Assembly: GCF_030867145.1 (NCBI RefSeq)
Contig: NC_134427.1
Coordinates: forward strand, 19,553,001-19,617,000
DNA: 64,000 nucleotides
Source: Opisthocomus hoazin
Taxonomy: Eukaryota; Chordata; Aves; Opisthocomiformes; Opisthocomidae
Direction of reading: 5' to 3'
Shown here: one piece after another, positions 48,501 to 59,300 of the stretch
Numbering within the stretch: the stretch's first letter is position 1
Layout: each line of letters opens with the position of its first letter
Made by a program: the position numbers and the translations under genes
Notes under the pieces: generated by a model
Database searches by the model: none
What the model was told of the DNA's origin: nothing
The model's input: the letters and a program-made list of their open reading frames with translations, nothing else

Positions 48501-51500
48501 TTACGATTGCCATGTCCTGCTCCTTCCGCCTTAAAACAGGAGCTCTGTAAAGGTGTCTGGTGAAGTAGGTTAATTCACGATTGAGAGGAAGATCTGCTCT
48601 GTGTTCCTCTTTGTGCGTTCGCTGATCTCTGTTTTTATTCCCGCAGAGAAAATGTGCTGGTCCCCTCCCCAGAGCAGCGGCGCGGCCCACAGCAGTGCAC
48701 ATTTGCACAGAAGTGCTCTCGGCCGAAATAAGAACCCAGCAGGATTCTGCACAGGCTGGAAGCCCCTCTTGCTTATTATACCTCTACGGCTAGGAATAAA
48801 TCACATAAATCCAGTGTATATTGATGCGTTTAAAGTAAGGGCTTTACCAGTGAATTGCTTGTTACTGTGAAATAAGTTGAGGTATCTGTTACATCAATAA
48901 ACAAATCGGCTACAATTTCATTTTTCTCCTTTTGAACCCCTAGGAATGCTTTAAGATGCCACAGTCTTTGGGAGCGTTAGGAGGGAAACCAAATAATGCT
49001 TATTATTTCATCGGATTTTTAGGTAAGGAAAAAAGAAACTTATCCCAAATACACATATGATCTAAAGAGAAAGGGGGGTTTTTCGGAAGGGAAAACAGTA
49101 AGCAGTTTAAGCATGCGAATAGAGTATAAGAAATGAAGAAACACACCCCAAATACTTCAGGGAACAATGTGGTATCATCCTTACAGGAACAGAAAAAGAG
49201 CAGCAAAGCTTGAGGTAAAAATAGGTAATGGTCTAAGCAAGAACGACACACTGAGAATGGTTGACAGCATTTGACAAGTGTCGAATGTCACTGCTAAACT
49301 GCTGATTTTTTTCATAATCATTAGTACTTCCTAATGCAGGGTGTCTTGGCCTATTTTTTTGCTTCCCAGTTTTCTTAAATTATTTTCTCATATTTCAAAC
49401 TTCTTCTGATAGCAGGATCTTTTTCACCTTCCATGTATTCCTTTATTAATTAAAGCAAGAGTTAATACTAGATTCAGTCTTTCAGATTTCACCCCAGTTT
49501 GATCCATAATTTTATGGGTATTTTGTTCTTCCTTTTGTAAAACCCGAACTGTTTTAGTCAGACTTCTTTGTTCCAATTTCTGAATGAATGCCTGATGGGA
49601 TTACAGGTTGCATTTGTGGTCATCCTGTACTTTTTGATCTGTGGAATGTTGGGGATTACAACAGTTGACATTTTTTTTAAAAAAAATGTATCTCACAGAA
49701 AAAGGAAAGTATGCAACAAAGGTGGAATAAACCAACCAAAAAATCTACAGTAATAGGTCACAAGATAAAATTATACTAAATACCCTGTGGGAAACTACTG
49801 TGCCTAACTTTCTGATTCTCTGAAAGACTGCCTAGCTAGAAAGTCTAGATATTAACTGTGATGATAATCTAATTTCTGTTTTACAAGTCTGGATGGAGTA
49901 AGTGTTTATTAAAGTCTCTTGCTTATTATCAATGTCTGGATTTCACCCGTACAGGCAATGAGCTGATCTATTTGGACCCTCACACCACTCAGAGTTTTGT
50001 AGATTTGGAAGAAAATGGCACAGTTGATGATGAGAGCTTCCACTGCCAGCAAGCCCCACACAGAATGAAGATCATGAATTTAGACCCTTCGGTAGCTTTA
50101 GTAAGTGTTGGGAAATAACAGATGTGTATTCTTTATTTCACAGTAATGCCTCTGTACATTGATAAGGGCAGTAACGCATTTCCTTGAGCCGAATCAGGAT
50201 CATGGGGCAGCCTTCCACGATCTAAAATTCAACATGTGGTCGTTTATGCATTAACTGCATAGGATCCATTAACCTTGAGTCAAGCAGGGAACCGGCTGTT
50301 TGTGTCCGGGGAGCTAATTCACCCTCTTTACTGAGCAGCACTTCCCTTCTGCAAGAAGTACTTTGAAGGTCACAGCAAGGAACTGAATCAGGTTTCCTTA
50401 TTTTATTCCATCCCTACCATAGATGCATGGTCACTCTGGACAAGCTATTTAAGCTTAACTTATTTTAGGTCATAGTTTACAAATCTTTAAATGGAATTAC
50501 TTGTAGAAGTCATCCAGTATGTATCACAAGAATACTGTGGTAGTTGAAGACGTCAGATCTGATGCCGTGCTGGTATCCTTTGGTTGGGTTACGGGCGATT
50601 GTCGCTCGAGACGTGTTTCTAAAGCTTTAAACAATGCATAAAGATACCGCAGCGTCCTTCATTCATTGACATACTGTTATTATTTAATACTACTACTGTA
50701 TGTGTTTTTTCCTTAGGGCTTCTTTTGCAAAGAAGAATGTGATTTTGATAACTGGTGTAGCCTTGTACAAAAGGTAATAATGCTATCTTTATTTTCTCCG
50801 TATGAAATATGACATACTTTTTTTTTTTAAAATGGAAGTTCCCATTACATCTTTCTCTGCATGCAAATTAAATGAGCCATAGAGAAGAATGCATTAATGC
50901 ATCGGGGTCAGCCAGTCGTACTGAATTGCTAATCGGAGCTTGTTCAGCAGTTTGACAGCCATGAACCCTGCCACTGGGAAAATGGGTGTGAACAGATACC
51001 CTTAAAAAGGTTTTCTTTTTTTAGCACTACGATGTTACTGGCTGAAACAGAGTAATTTACTGAGAAATAAATGTTACAAGTAAAAATTAACCACCATGTT
51101 TTAGCAATTTATTTATTTATTTGCTTCGTGATCCTTTTTTATCGTTTGACATAATTAGAAGATGTAATAATATATTATGACCGTTAGTCCTTAGTACCAC
51201 AAAAGATCTGATTCTGTAATTGCCGAATCCCTCCAGCTCCTGCTGAATATGCTTGCTGCCATGGGAAAAGGACTTCAGGACATTTCTGTGTGCAGCAGGT
51301 GTGCTAAGCAACAGAAGTATGAATGTGAAGTAGCATCAACCTCTAAAGGCATTTTTTAAAACGAAAAAGAAAGGCTAAGGAAAACAGTTTGTAGACAACT
51401 GAAATGCAGGGTATGACGTAGCTTACCTGACTGAAGAGGAGTGGAATAATAACTTCTTTCTCCTGATCAAAACCGACCCTTCAAAAGCTGTTGTTTTTTT

Positions 51501-52413
51501 TGAGCGGATAGATCTGTCTTTTGTTCCCACTGAGCATCAAAAAACTTGAACACAGAGAGGTCTGTGCAAGTCATTTTCTTTTAAAAGGCAGAAAATACTG
51601 TACGTTCTTGGGGTCCATTTGCCACTTGTAGACAGAATTATAGGTGTATGGATAGCAAAGCTAGTTATAGCGCACTGATAACCTGCACGACAGTTCCAGA
51701 GATCTGTCTTCCAGGTGTTTTCAGCTAGGAAAATATTACAGAGACGTGCAAAGCAGTGACTCATAATGGCAGGTACTTGAAATAATGGTGTGTCTGCATA
51801 AAGCCATTGTTTTTTCATAGACATGCATAATTAAAAATGTTTTTAATTGAGCAGACATTTTTCATGTTTGAAGCTTCTCTTGAGGCATCTTTTCAAACAC
51901 GAGTGTTCTGTCCGCAGGAGATTTTGAAGCAGCAGAGCCTGCGGATGTTTGAGCTGGTCCAGAAGCACCCCCCTCACTGGCCTCCCTTCGTACCCCCAGC
52001 GAAGCCAGAAGTGACGACGACCGGGGCAGGTGCGGTTCCGACTGGAAGGGCTGTTGTGTAGTGCAGCCTTCCTCGTGAGCAAACAGAGGAATAACCACCG
52101 GTGGAATAACGATGCTTCCCGAAGTGTCAAGCGATCACCATGCGGTTAAATCCCTTCTCCTTACAGAATGTCAGACATTTATCCAAACAGGCCATGTACA
52201 ATTGCTAGCACAGACACATACCTTTTTTTTTAATCTTACAAAATGCTTTGAAGGCCACATTCCAGAAATTTTTTGTTTGTTTCTGTTTTTAAGTAAACAA
52301 CATCAGGCATGTCTTCAGATTCTAAATTGTGTTTGTTTTTTTTTTCAGAACTCATTGAATCTACTGACAAGCTATTTGAGTTGGAAGAAGAATTTGAAAT
52401 CCTGAGTGTATGA
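41392..52413 (+). CDS. ATG4A: Cysteine protease ATG4A (autophagy-related 4A)
   Basis: Cytosolic C54 peptidase that trims ATG8-family proteins (GABARAP preferred) and removes lipid from their PE-linked form. Thirteen coding exons join in frame: 41392-41401, 42511-42621, 43842-43913, 44265-44363, 45644-45745, 46294-46366, 47735-47814, 48647-48834, 48944-49022, 49955-50100, 50717-50773, 51918-52029 and 52349-52413. Total 1194 nt, 397 residues (human 398). Catalytic Cys77 in [14 protein letters not shown], then Asp279 and His281 in LDPHTTQ, at the family positions. [21 protein letters not shown] block is intact, and a C-terminal LIR-type motif FEIL is present. Exon 1 codes only MES plus one base. 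The segment from exon 8 before [15 protein letters not shown] is poorly conserved and Ser/His-rich here. Sister paralogue ATG4B is excluded by the COL4A6/PSMD10 neighbours and sequence. Looks functional. Confidence 0.96.
43397..43444. repeat. 24-bp tandem duplication, AT-rich
   Basis: The unit acttaattaaatttaatgat plus attt occurs twice back to back (43397-43420 and 43421-43444, last base different) in ATG4A intron 2. It is near-identical, so the duplication is probably recent. Confidence 0.85.
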
Positions 52414-53265
52414 AGGAAACTGTGGTGACCCTTCTGAGTATTGAGCACATTGCTAGTATTACTGCATTGACTTATATCAAACAGCCATGTTCGCCCCAAA
52501 GTGCCTGAAATCACAGATAACAGAGCACAAAAACCTGGTAGCATCCAAAACTCCGACAGTGACGGTTCCTGCTCTCAAAGAGCTTCCCCAGATGGAAAGG
52601 CAGTAAAAGATCTTATAATAAGACCCTTAAAGGGAACCTCTTTTTAACATGTGTGTCTTTCCTGAACACAAGAGGACCTTTGAGATTAAGGCAAAAAATC
52701 AGTATATCACTGGGCTGTTTGTTAGGAGAAAGGGATAACAACAAATGGATATTTCTTGCTCTCGTATAATGCAATAGTTCAGTTCTTAAAGCAAAACAGT
52801 CTTCAGTTAAGGAGGATGTTTACTTCCGTTCCCTCCTGTGGGCTGCATCGTAGAAAAAATACATTGTCTTGTTTAAAAGATCAACTGGATCAGAAGAAAA
52901 CTGTTTCCTTGTTAAATATTTTAACATGTATTTGAGCAACCACACTTTATTACAAAAATGTTTCTGTAAAAGGAACTATGTCTAATGTATACGTTTTGCA
53001 ATAGCCTTCCTGTTTCTGGGAAACCTCAAGAGGAACAGGAGACTCAAATAGTCGAGAGATCACAACCACTGTTATAGCTACGATATATTGCACCTTGACC
53101 TTAAAATTCAGATCATCAAAACGCAGGCTGACTTTTCTTTCAGAGCTAAAATGAGTCAAAGGTGGTTTAACTGTACCTTATTTATTTTAAAAAGGATTTA
53201 CACAAGTTTCTCTGTTACAGCACTTTATCTGTGCATCTAATAAATTTCTTAAGCTTTTCATAGGT
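52414..53265 (+). other. ATG4A 3' UTR
   Basis: Follows the TGA at 52411-52413. The AATAAA at 53239-53244 is followed within about 30 bases by a T/G-rich stretch (ttgtatgctgctatattttg), a normal cleavage context, giving a 3' UTR of about 850 nt. No other gene is seen in this stretch. Confidence 0.65.
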
Positions 53266-53578
53266 TGTATGCTGCTATATTTTGTTAATTTGTGTGTGTG
53301 AACTAAATATAAACCAGGTTATCTTAAAACTTAATATATAGGCCTATGCAAATTACTTAATTGTTGGGGTTTGACATGTTGCCTTTGGAAATGTGTTTTG
53401 GTAAAAGTGCCTTAATTCCACTGGTTAATCAGAACAGCCTGTGTGGGTTTATTTTGAAAGCAGAGCATATCTCTAGCAGCCATGAGAAAAACAGCTCAGA
53501 AAAATTTAAGGCAAAGATCTTTTAATCCATTATAAAGTTTCTTTTTACTGTCAGACGGTCCCCATTATGGTCATTTTG

Positions 53579-53920
53579 TCATGGTAGTGTAACGGGCACG
53601 AATCGCACAGTTTCATCTTCACCAATAAATGACGACATAGAGAAATGCGGAATGCTGTCTCCTCTCACTTGCACTTCTTGGTCAGGGCCAGTGTGATCTC
53701 CAAGAAAATAGTTATCCATATCATATTGCAGCTTGTTTGCCTACAATGTTTATTAACCACAGTTTGGAAACTACATACTTAGAAAAAAAATATCATTTTC
53801 TTACCCGCTGCATGTTTTTTTAAAACAAAGCATTACTTCTTAAGTAATACATGAACTTACTGTTTGTGTAACTGCAACCATAGTCCTCTCCTCCCCATAG
53901 ACAAAAAAGAACCCCTTGCT
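53579..53920 (-). CDS. 3' end of an unidentified gene (last two coding exons)
   Basis: On the minus strand, a 60-bp exon (53920-53861, acceptor after catttcag, donor gtaagttca) and a 162-bp last exon (53740-53579, acceptor after cattgtag) join in phase 0 with a 120-bp intron. The 73-residue product starts SKGFFFVYGEERTMVAV, continues through NYFLGDHTGPDQEVQV, and ends IGEDETVRFVPVTLP then TGA. Minus-strand poly(A) signals ATTAAA (53526-53521) and AATAAA (53453-53448) follow at normal distances. Consistent frame, splice signals and poly(A) site argue for a real gene converging on ATG4A. I do not recognise the family and found no earlier exon before COL4A6. It could be a pseudogene remnant. Confidence 0.55.
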
Positions 53921-53967
53921 CTGAAATGCTCAGTCTCAAGCAGTAACTGCTAAAAAAAAAAAAAGGA

Positions 53968-54074
53968 AGGAAGCACCCAAGTTAAATAATAATGATTAAA
54001 AAAAATTCAATCAGTGGCAGGAAGCACCCAAGTTAAATAATAATGATTAAAAAAAAAAAAATCAATCAGTGGCG
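53968..54074. repeat. 51-bp tandem duplication next to the unidentified exon
   Basis: The sequence starting aggaagcacccaagttaaat and ending ...atcagtggc occurs at 53968-54018 and again at 54019-54074, differing mainly in the length of an A run. The poly-A run at about 53952-53964 reads as poly-T on the minus strand just upstream of the 53861-53920 exon. Confidence 0.85.
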
Positions 54075-56312
54075 TACAGCGTACTTATTCCCCACATAGC
54101 TCTTAGCTGTTCTGTAAACATTCTTCAGCGAGGAGGTGTTGGCCTTGCAGAGCTCTTGACAAACTGTTCTTGGTGGGGGGGTAAACAGATTTATGATTTT
54201 TTTACCGGGGCTGATGGCAGAATGGCTGGAGATTGGAATTCCCAGCAGAGAGGGCCTTGGGTGTAAAGAGTGGGGAGAGGGCTGGGTTCATGGAACACAA
54301 TGGCAGTTTGGACAGTGATAGCAGCAGGGCCAGGTTACTGCAATAGAAGCAGTTCTCTAAGGATGGTGGTGCTTAAAATGCATAAGGCTCTGATCCTGGA
54401 AAAAAAATAATTCTATTTTCATGTGTCCACATTCAAAAAATAAACCCAAGTCCCTGTAGACACAATACCTGGTGACACTTTGGGAGCCCAGTGGCTGAAA
54501 AAGTCATCGTAGTTCGCAAGTTACTTGCACAAATTTTCAGAAAGTCATGAGCTTCACTCTGCACCCTCAGTGTGGTAAAGTTGTATTTGCATAACCCAAG
54601 ATGTAAATACAATGTGATCTGTCTGTGCTGGGACAGCTGAGAAATAGGCTGAATATTCTGCATAAAAGAACTGCTGCTCAGGAGCGTTCAAATACCTTAA
54701 AGATATTTGCAAAATACATCCAAAGCAGTTGCAGTGCCTTCACGATTAGGAATAAGTTACATGAAAGACTAAATTGTTCCTCACAAATTTCTTGCTCGTC
54801 TCCAGTGTGGTTCAACTGTAGAACATGCAGAGCTCTCTGACCCTGGTCTAGGAAGATAATACTATATAATGCATGTAAAATATTATCTGCTTATAAGTAA
54901 GTATGTTCTTAAGTACTTTGCTGGATAGAACCAGAGCCCCAGAACCTAGTAAAAAAATAATACTTTAAAATAATGTCTCAGTCTTGCATTAATGATAATT
55001 TTCTGAACAATTTTGTCTTAAAGATTTCTAAGCCAAGGTGACAGTGTATTCGCAAGACACTTCTTTCAAATATCCTGGAATGTTAATATATGAGGATTTC
55101 ATATGCTTTACTCTAGAGAAGCTGATAATAGTAACTTCAGCCCAACAAAACGAAGTCGTCATATGTATATTGGCATACCTGTTTCATGGCTTTCCCTCCA
55201 AATATACAAGGATAATAATACAATTAGTGGTACTTCTCTTTAATTATGCCCTGCAGGAAAGTGTGACTGGTTAACCATGCATACACTAGAAATACAATTT
55301 TTTAAACTAACGGAACTAAAGCCCAGAGGAAGAAATATACAACACATCGTGCCTGTAAGAAGTAAAAAATGTACATCCCATAACTGCTTACTTCTGTGTC
55401 TGCATAAGCTTGCATGCTGCCTAGTAAAGCCTCTGCTTTCCAAATACACACAGCTGGAGTAATTACCAAACGAGTGTGCCAGGGCTACCTCAAGCAGTGA
55501 AATGTTTCTGGTGGCTATGCATCATTTGACTGCAAGAAGATAAGCACAGACCTTGAAGCAGACATTTTACCTGGGATATATTTCAATAGAAAGCTGTGAA
55601 AAATGCTAGAGGTGTTTTGGATTCATCTTCACATCAAAAACTGCATTTTTCACTGGGGTAGCTCTTTAGCGTCAACCGTGGATGAGGGCCTGGATTAGAA
55701 CTGACTACCTGTCCCTGGAGCAAAGAACATCCCATCTGGTTAATAAGCAAAGCAAACCAAATTAATCTTTGGGTCTTCCTAAAGAAGTCAGTCATCAGCC
55801 GTTAATGTTTCTAAGTCCCCTACAATACACTGACAAATTTTAGTTAGCTCTGTATTTTGTAGGGGAATGAGTCTTCTTTCCCTTACACTAGACCAAATAC
55901 TGTTTGCAAAGGCACTAATAAAGCATAACTTTTGGAAATCTCTCTTGAAGACTGGCATGTGCCTAGGACAGAGGAGTGGTGTAATGTGAGACATTGGTTA
56001 CTTTTTGGTCGCAATAAGGAACTCGCAGCGACTCTCAGAGGTAGCCATAAATGAGGGGAAAAAAAACCCCCACTGAAGTAAAAGCATAGCACCATGTTCT
56101 GTGAAAAAAAAAAGGCGTTTAAGAGCACTGTTCTTTTTCTCCTCTGTGTGCAGTCAAAATCCTGGACTTGACACTTGATTTTTGTAGAATTCTGGCTGTC
56201 TTGATTCACTCATCAACCACACGCAACACAGGTTTATGAATTTATCCTTCTTCACATCAGCGATGTCTTGTCTTAGGTAACAAAGACTGTTAATGTTGCT
56301 GCATTTTTGTTA
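54075..56312. other. Interval behind COL4A6, probably its 3' UTR plus intergenic DNA
   Basis: No supported exon. The minus-strand side next to 56313 must include the COL4A6 3' UTR, but I see no AATAAA on that strand nearby; ATTAAA at 55244-55239 is a weak candidate. A splice-bounded minus segment at 55184-55243 has stops in all three frames and was rejected. Confidence 0.45.
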
Positions 56313-59300
56313 CTACAAGTTCTTCATGCACACTTGGCAACGGCTGACCCGTGTTCGAAGCTGTCCTGCTTTCAGCGTTTCTGAGGGAGGAGCACTGACA
56401 AACTGCTGCGACTGTTCAACGGTCGTCAGCCAGAAGCTGTATTTGTTTGCAAAGTAATGGCATGTTCCCCTGGCACCGTTGCATTCAATGAACGGAGTAG
56501 CACGGAAATCCTCCAGGCAAGAACCAGGTGAGACAAGCGACTGACCTCCGCCTTCCGCACCAGCCGCAGTATGCTGAAATAAAGACGTCGATTTAAAGGA
56601 GTTTAAGGGAACAGAACGGGATGTTAACAGGGGAGTCCTCCAGTTCCATTGTGAAAAGGAGTAAAACAGGCAACCAAAATTATACCTCGGCTACGTCTAT
56701 CTGTCTTTTGAGTCAGGGCTAGAGGTGAAGAAGCAAGTGAACGTACTCAGGCTGAACATACAGGCCTGGTATAATAGAAATCCAGCTGTTCGCTTGCAAG
56801 CTTGGAAAATGTGGAATGCCAATTTCATACTTTTCTAACTATCTTACACTAAAGAGCTTCTAGGAGAGTGCAATGGAAAATGCTCTACTTTTTCCACTGA
56901 GAGAGGGGATTAAGACAATGCTGTACCATAATTAGCATTTCTTTCCACATTTAAAGGTTTGAAGAACAAAGAATATCTATAGCAATACAGAACTACTGCA
57001 TTGATGTTACCACCAAACTTGAGCAGTACAGGCGAGGCAGCCGGCTAATCGGGAACAAACTCAGAAAGCCTACAGCAGGCCAGCTGGTCAAGAGTAAATA
57101 CGCAAGGCCAAGAAGCTACCGGGCTCTAGTTTCCTGTAAGCAACTCATAGAACACAGTCTCGGTCACCTCATCAAAGAGGAGGTCTAGAAATGTTCAAAG
57201 CTGACTTTGCTTTAGCAATACCATCCTTACCATAAGGAAGGAGTATCCTATCCATAGGCTGCGCCAACCCAGGGGACACTGTGGGATGGTGATGTCCTGG
57301 CTGTGCACAGCCACAGCCTGGGAAGGTGCTTCGCACACTGAGCACCGGCTGATGTACTGTGGGATCTGGACGCTGTCCACCGGCATCATGGGGATAGGAG
57401 CAGTGGTGGAGAGCCAGTAGGACTTGTCATTTCGGCTGGCGTAGTAGCACACCTCATTGATGTTGCAGTAAATAAAAGGCATGGTGCTGAAGCGAGGCAA
57501 ACACGAGCCAGCAAAACCTGGAAAAATTGGAGAAGTGGTCATAGCAAGCATCTGCCTAAGGCTCCAGCTCATGCACACCAGACGTGAGTGGTGGAGGGTG
57601 GCACAAGCAACGCTGCTCCCAGCAGGGATTCTGCCCAAACAGACTTCCACCACCGCTACTACAATCACCTGTGGTACCAATGAAGATTGTTCATTCAAAA
57701 CGAGATTTTGGCCTACATTTTTCATGCCTGAGAGAATCCTGTCAGCTCACCAAGATCCTGGTTGTGTGACTTCTCCTGCCCCTCCACGTACAATAAGCTG
57801 TAGCCATCCCAGAGCTTATTCATTCCTATGGGACAAGGTGGGATTTGGTCTGACTGACTGTGCTTCACTAAAGTGTATCCAACGCCCATGCTCCGGCCAG
57901 GCATTCCCGGCAAACCAAGTGAGCCCGGCTTTCCAGCAACACCTGGAAGACAGAAAAGGAGTCACTATCACTAATACACCATGCAGACCATCCATACCCA
58001 GTTTTGGCATTGCTGTCGTTGTGTTTATGTCAGTCTTGTACAATGAGGAGCCCATGTTTTGATGGTTGTTATATGACTAACGAGACTTATCAGTTCCAAA
58101 CGCACACATTTCACAGTAGCACCCACCCACTTCCTACCAGATTTAATTTTCTTTCTTTGCCCAACAACTCTGGTGCCAATGCGTTAGCACATATCTCACA
58201 GTACAATAATTCTGAGGATCTCAAAACACCAATCAAAACCTAATAAATTCATTTTTGCTATAGTGCTCTTCATGATCATGTTCCTTTGACACAGAAAGGC
58301 CAAAAGTTGTACAACAAATCTTTGGCAGAATCCAAACCTTCTCTGTCTCACTGTGCCTTTCCACTACTATCCAACCCTTACAGCTGTGTTCACTGTGAAT
58401 ACCATTTTGCTCTTTTAGATCTTCAGGATGACTCCCACATCCACAAAACATTAAAACCAAAAGATGGTCAAAATTGCACCTAGGGAAACACCAGCAGTGA
58501 CAGACAACAATGACACGTGACATAATCTTCCTCACTGAAAATTAAATTTACTTCATTGCAGATACAAGACACAAGATCGTGTACATCCCCTGGTCTTCCT
58601 AAGGTAACTGGGTGTTGGGGAGGGTCTCTGCAGAACCTGTAGGCAAACAGAATTCTACTGATTGCTTCTTTCTGATCTGTGCTCCTCAAATCATAAAATT
58701 ACCTTCAAATCCCTGTGGTCCTGGGGCACCCGAAAGTCCTGGATCCCCAGCTATGCCAGGTGATCCAGGTAAACCATCACGTCCTTTCAAACCAGATCTT
58801 CCTGGCAGACCTTTTGCACCTGAAATTAAAAACAATTATTACTATCATTATTTCCTCATACTAATGCCTTCACTCCTGCAACCGTATTCCAGAAGAGAAA
58901 TACGTTGTCAGCAGCCATGCTGAGAGCTCACTCTTCAACAGCTTCAAACAACTAACTCCATACAGGGATTCCACATGATCTGAGTGCCTGTTGAAGGATC
59001 ACGAGGTCAGCTGAACGTTAGACAAGGCTGAAAATGCAGCACCGAGATCTGAGATAAGCTACTCATTTTAGTCTGAAGCCACATCGGACCTAAGACTCAG
59101 GTTTAAATTTGGTGCCTGTAGAAGTCTGTGAACTCTTCTCATCTGTGCCTTGCAAGATTCCTGCCACCGGGAGAACAAGAATCCTCTGGTATAATGGCCC
59201 AGATGTTGTAAGCTGAAGAAAGTTGAGCTACTTGGCTGAAATTTTGCTTAAGACTTGAAGTCACTTCTTTTGCTTGATTTCACCCTTTTCACAAACCAGA

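Noticed and set aside
55184-55243. Minus-strand segment with good acceptor and donor, considered as an earlier exon of the unnamed 53.6-kb gene
   Set aside because: Stops occur in all three frames, so it cannot be a coding exon.
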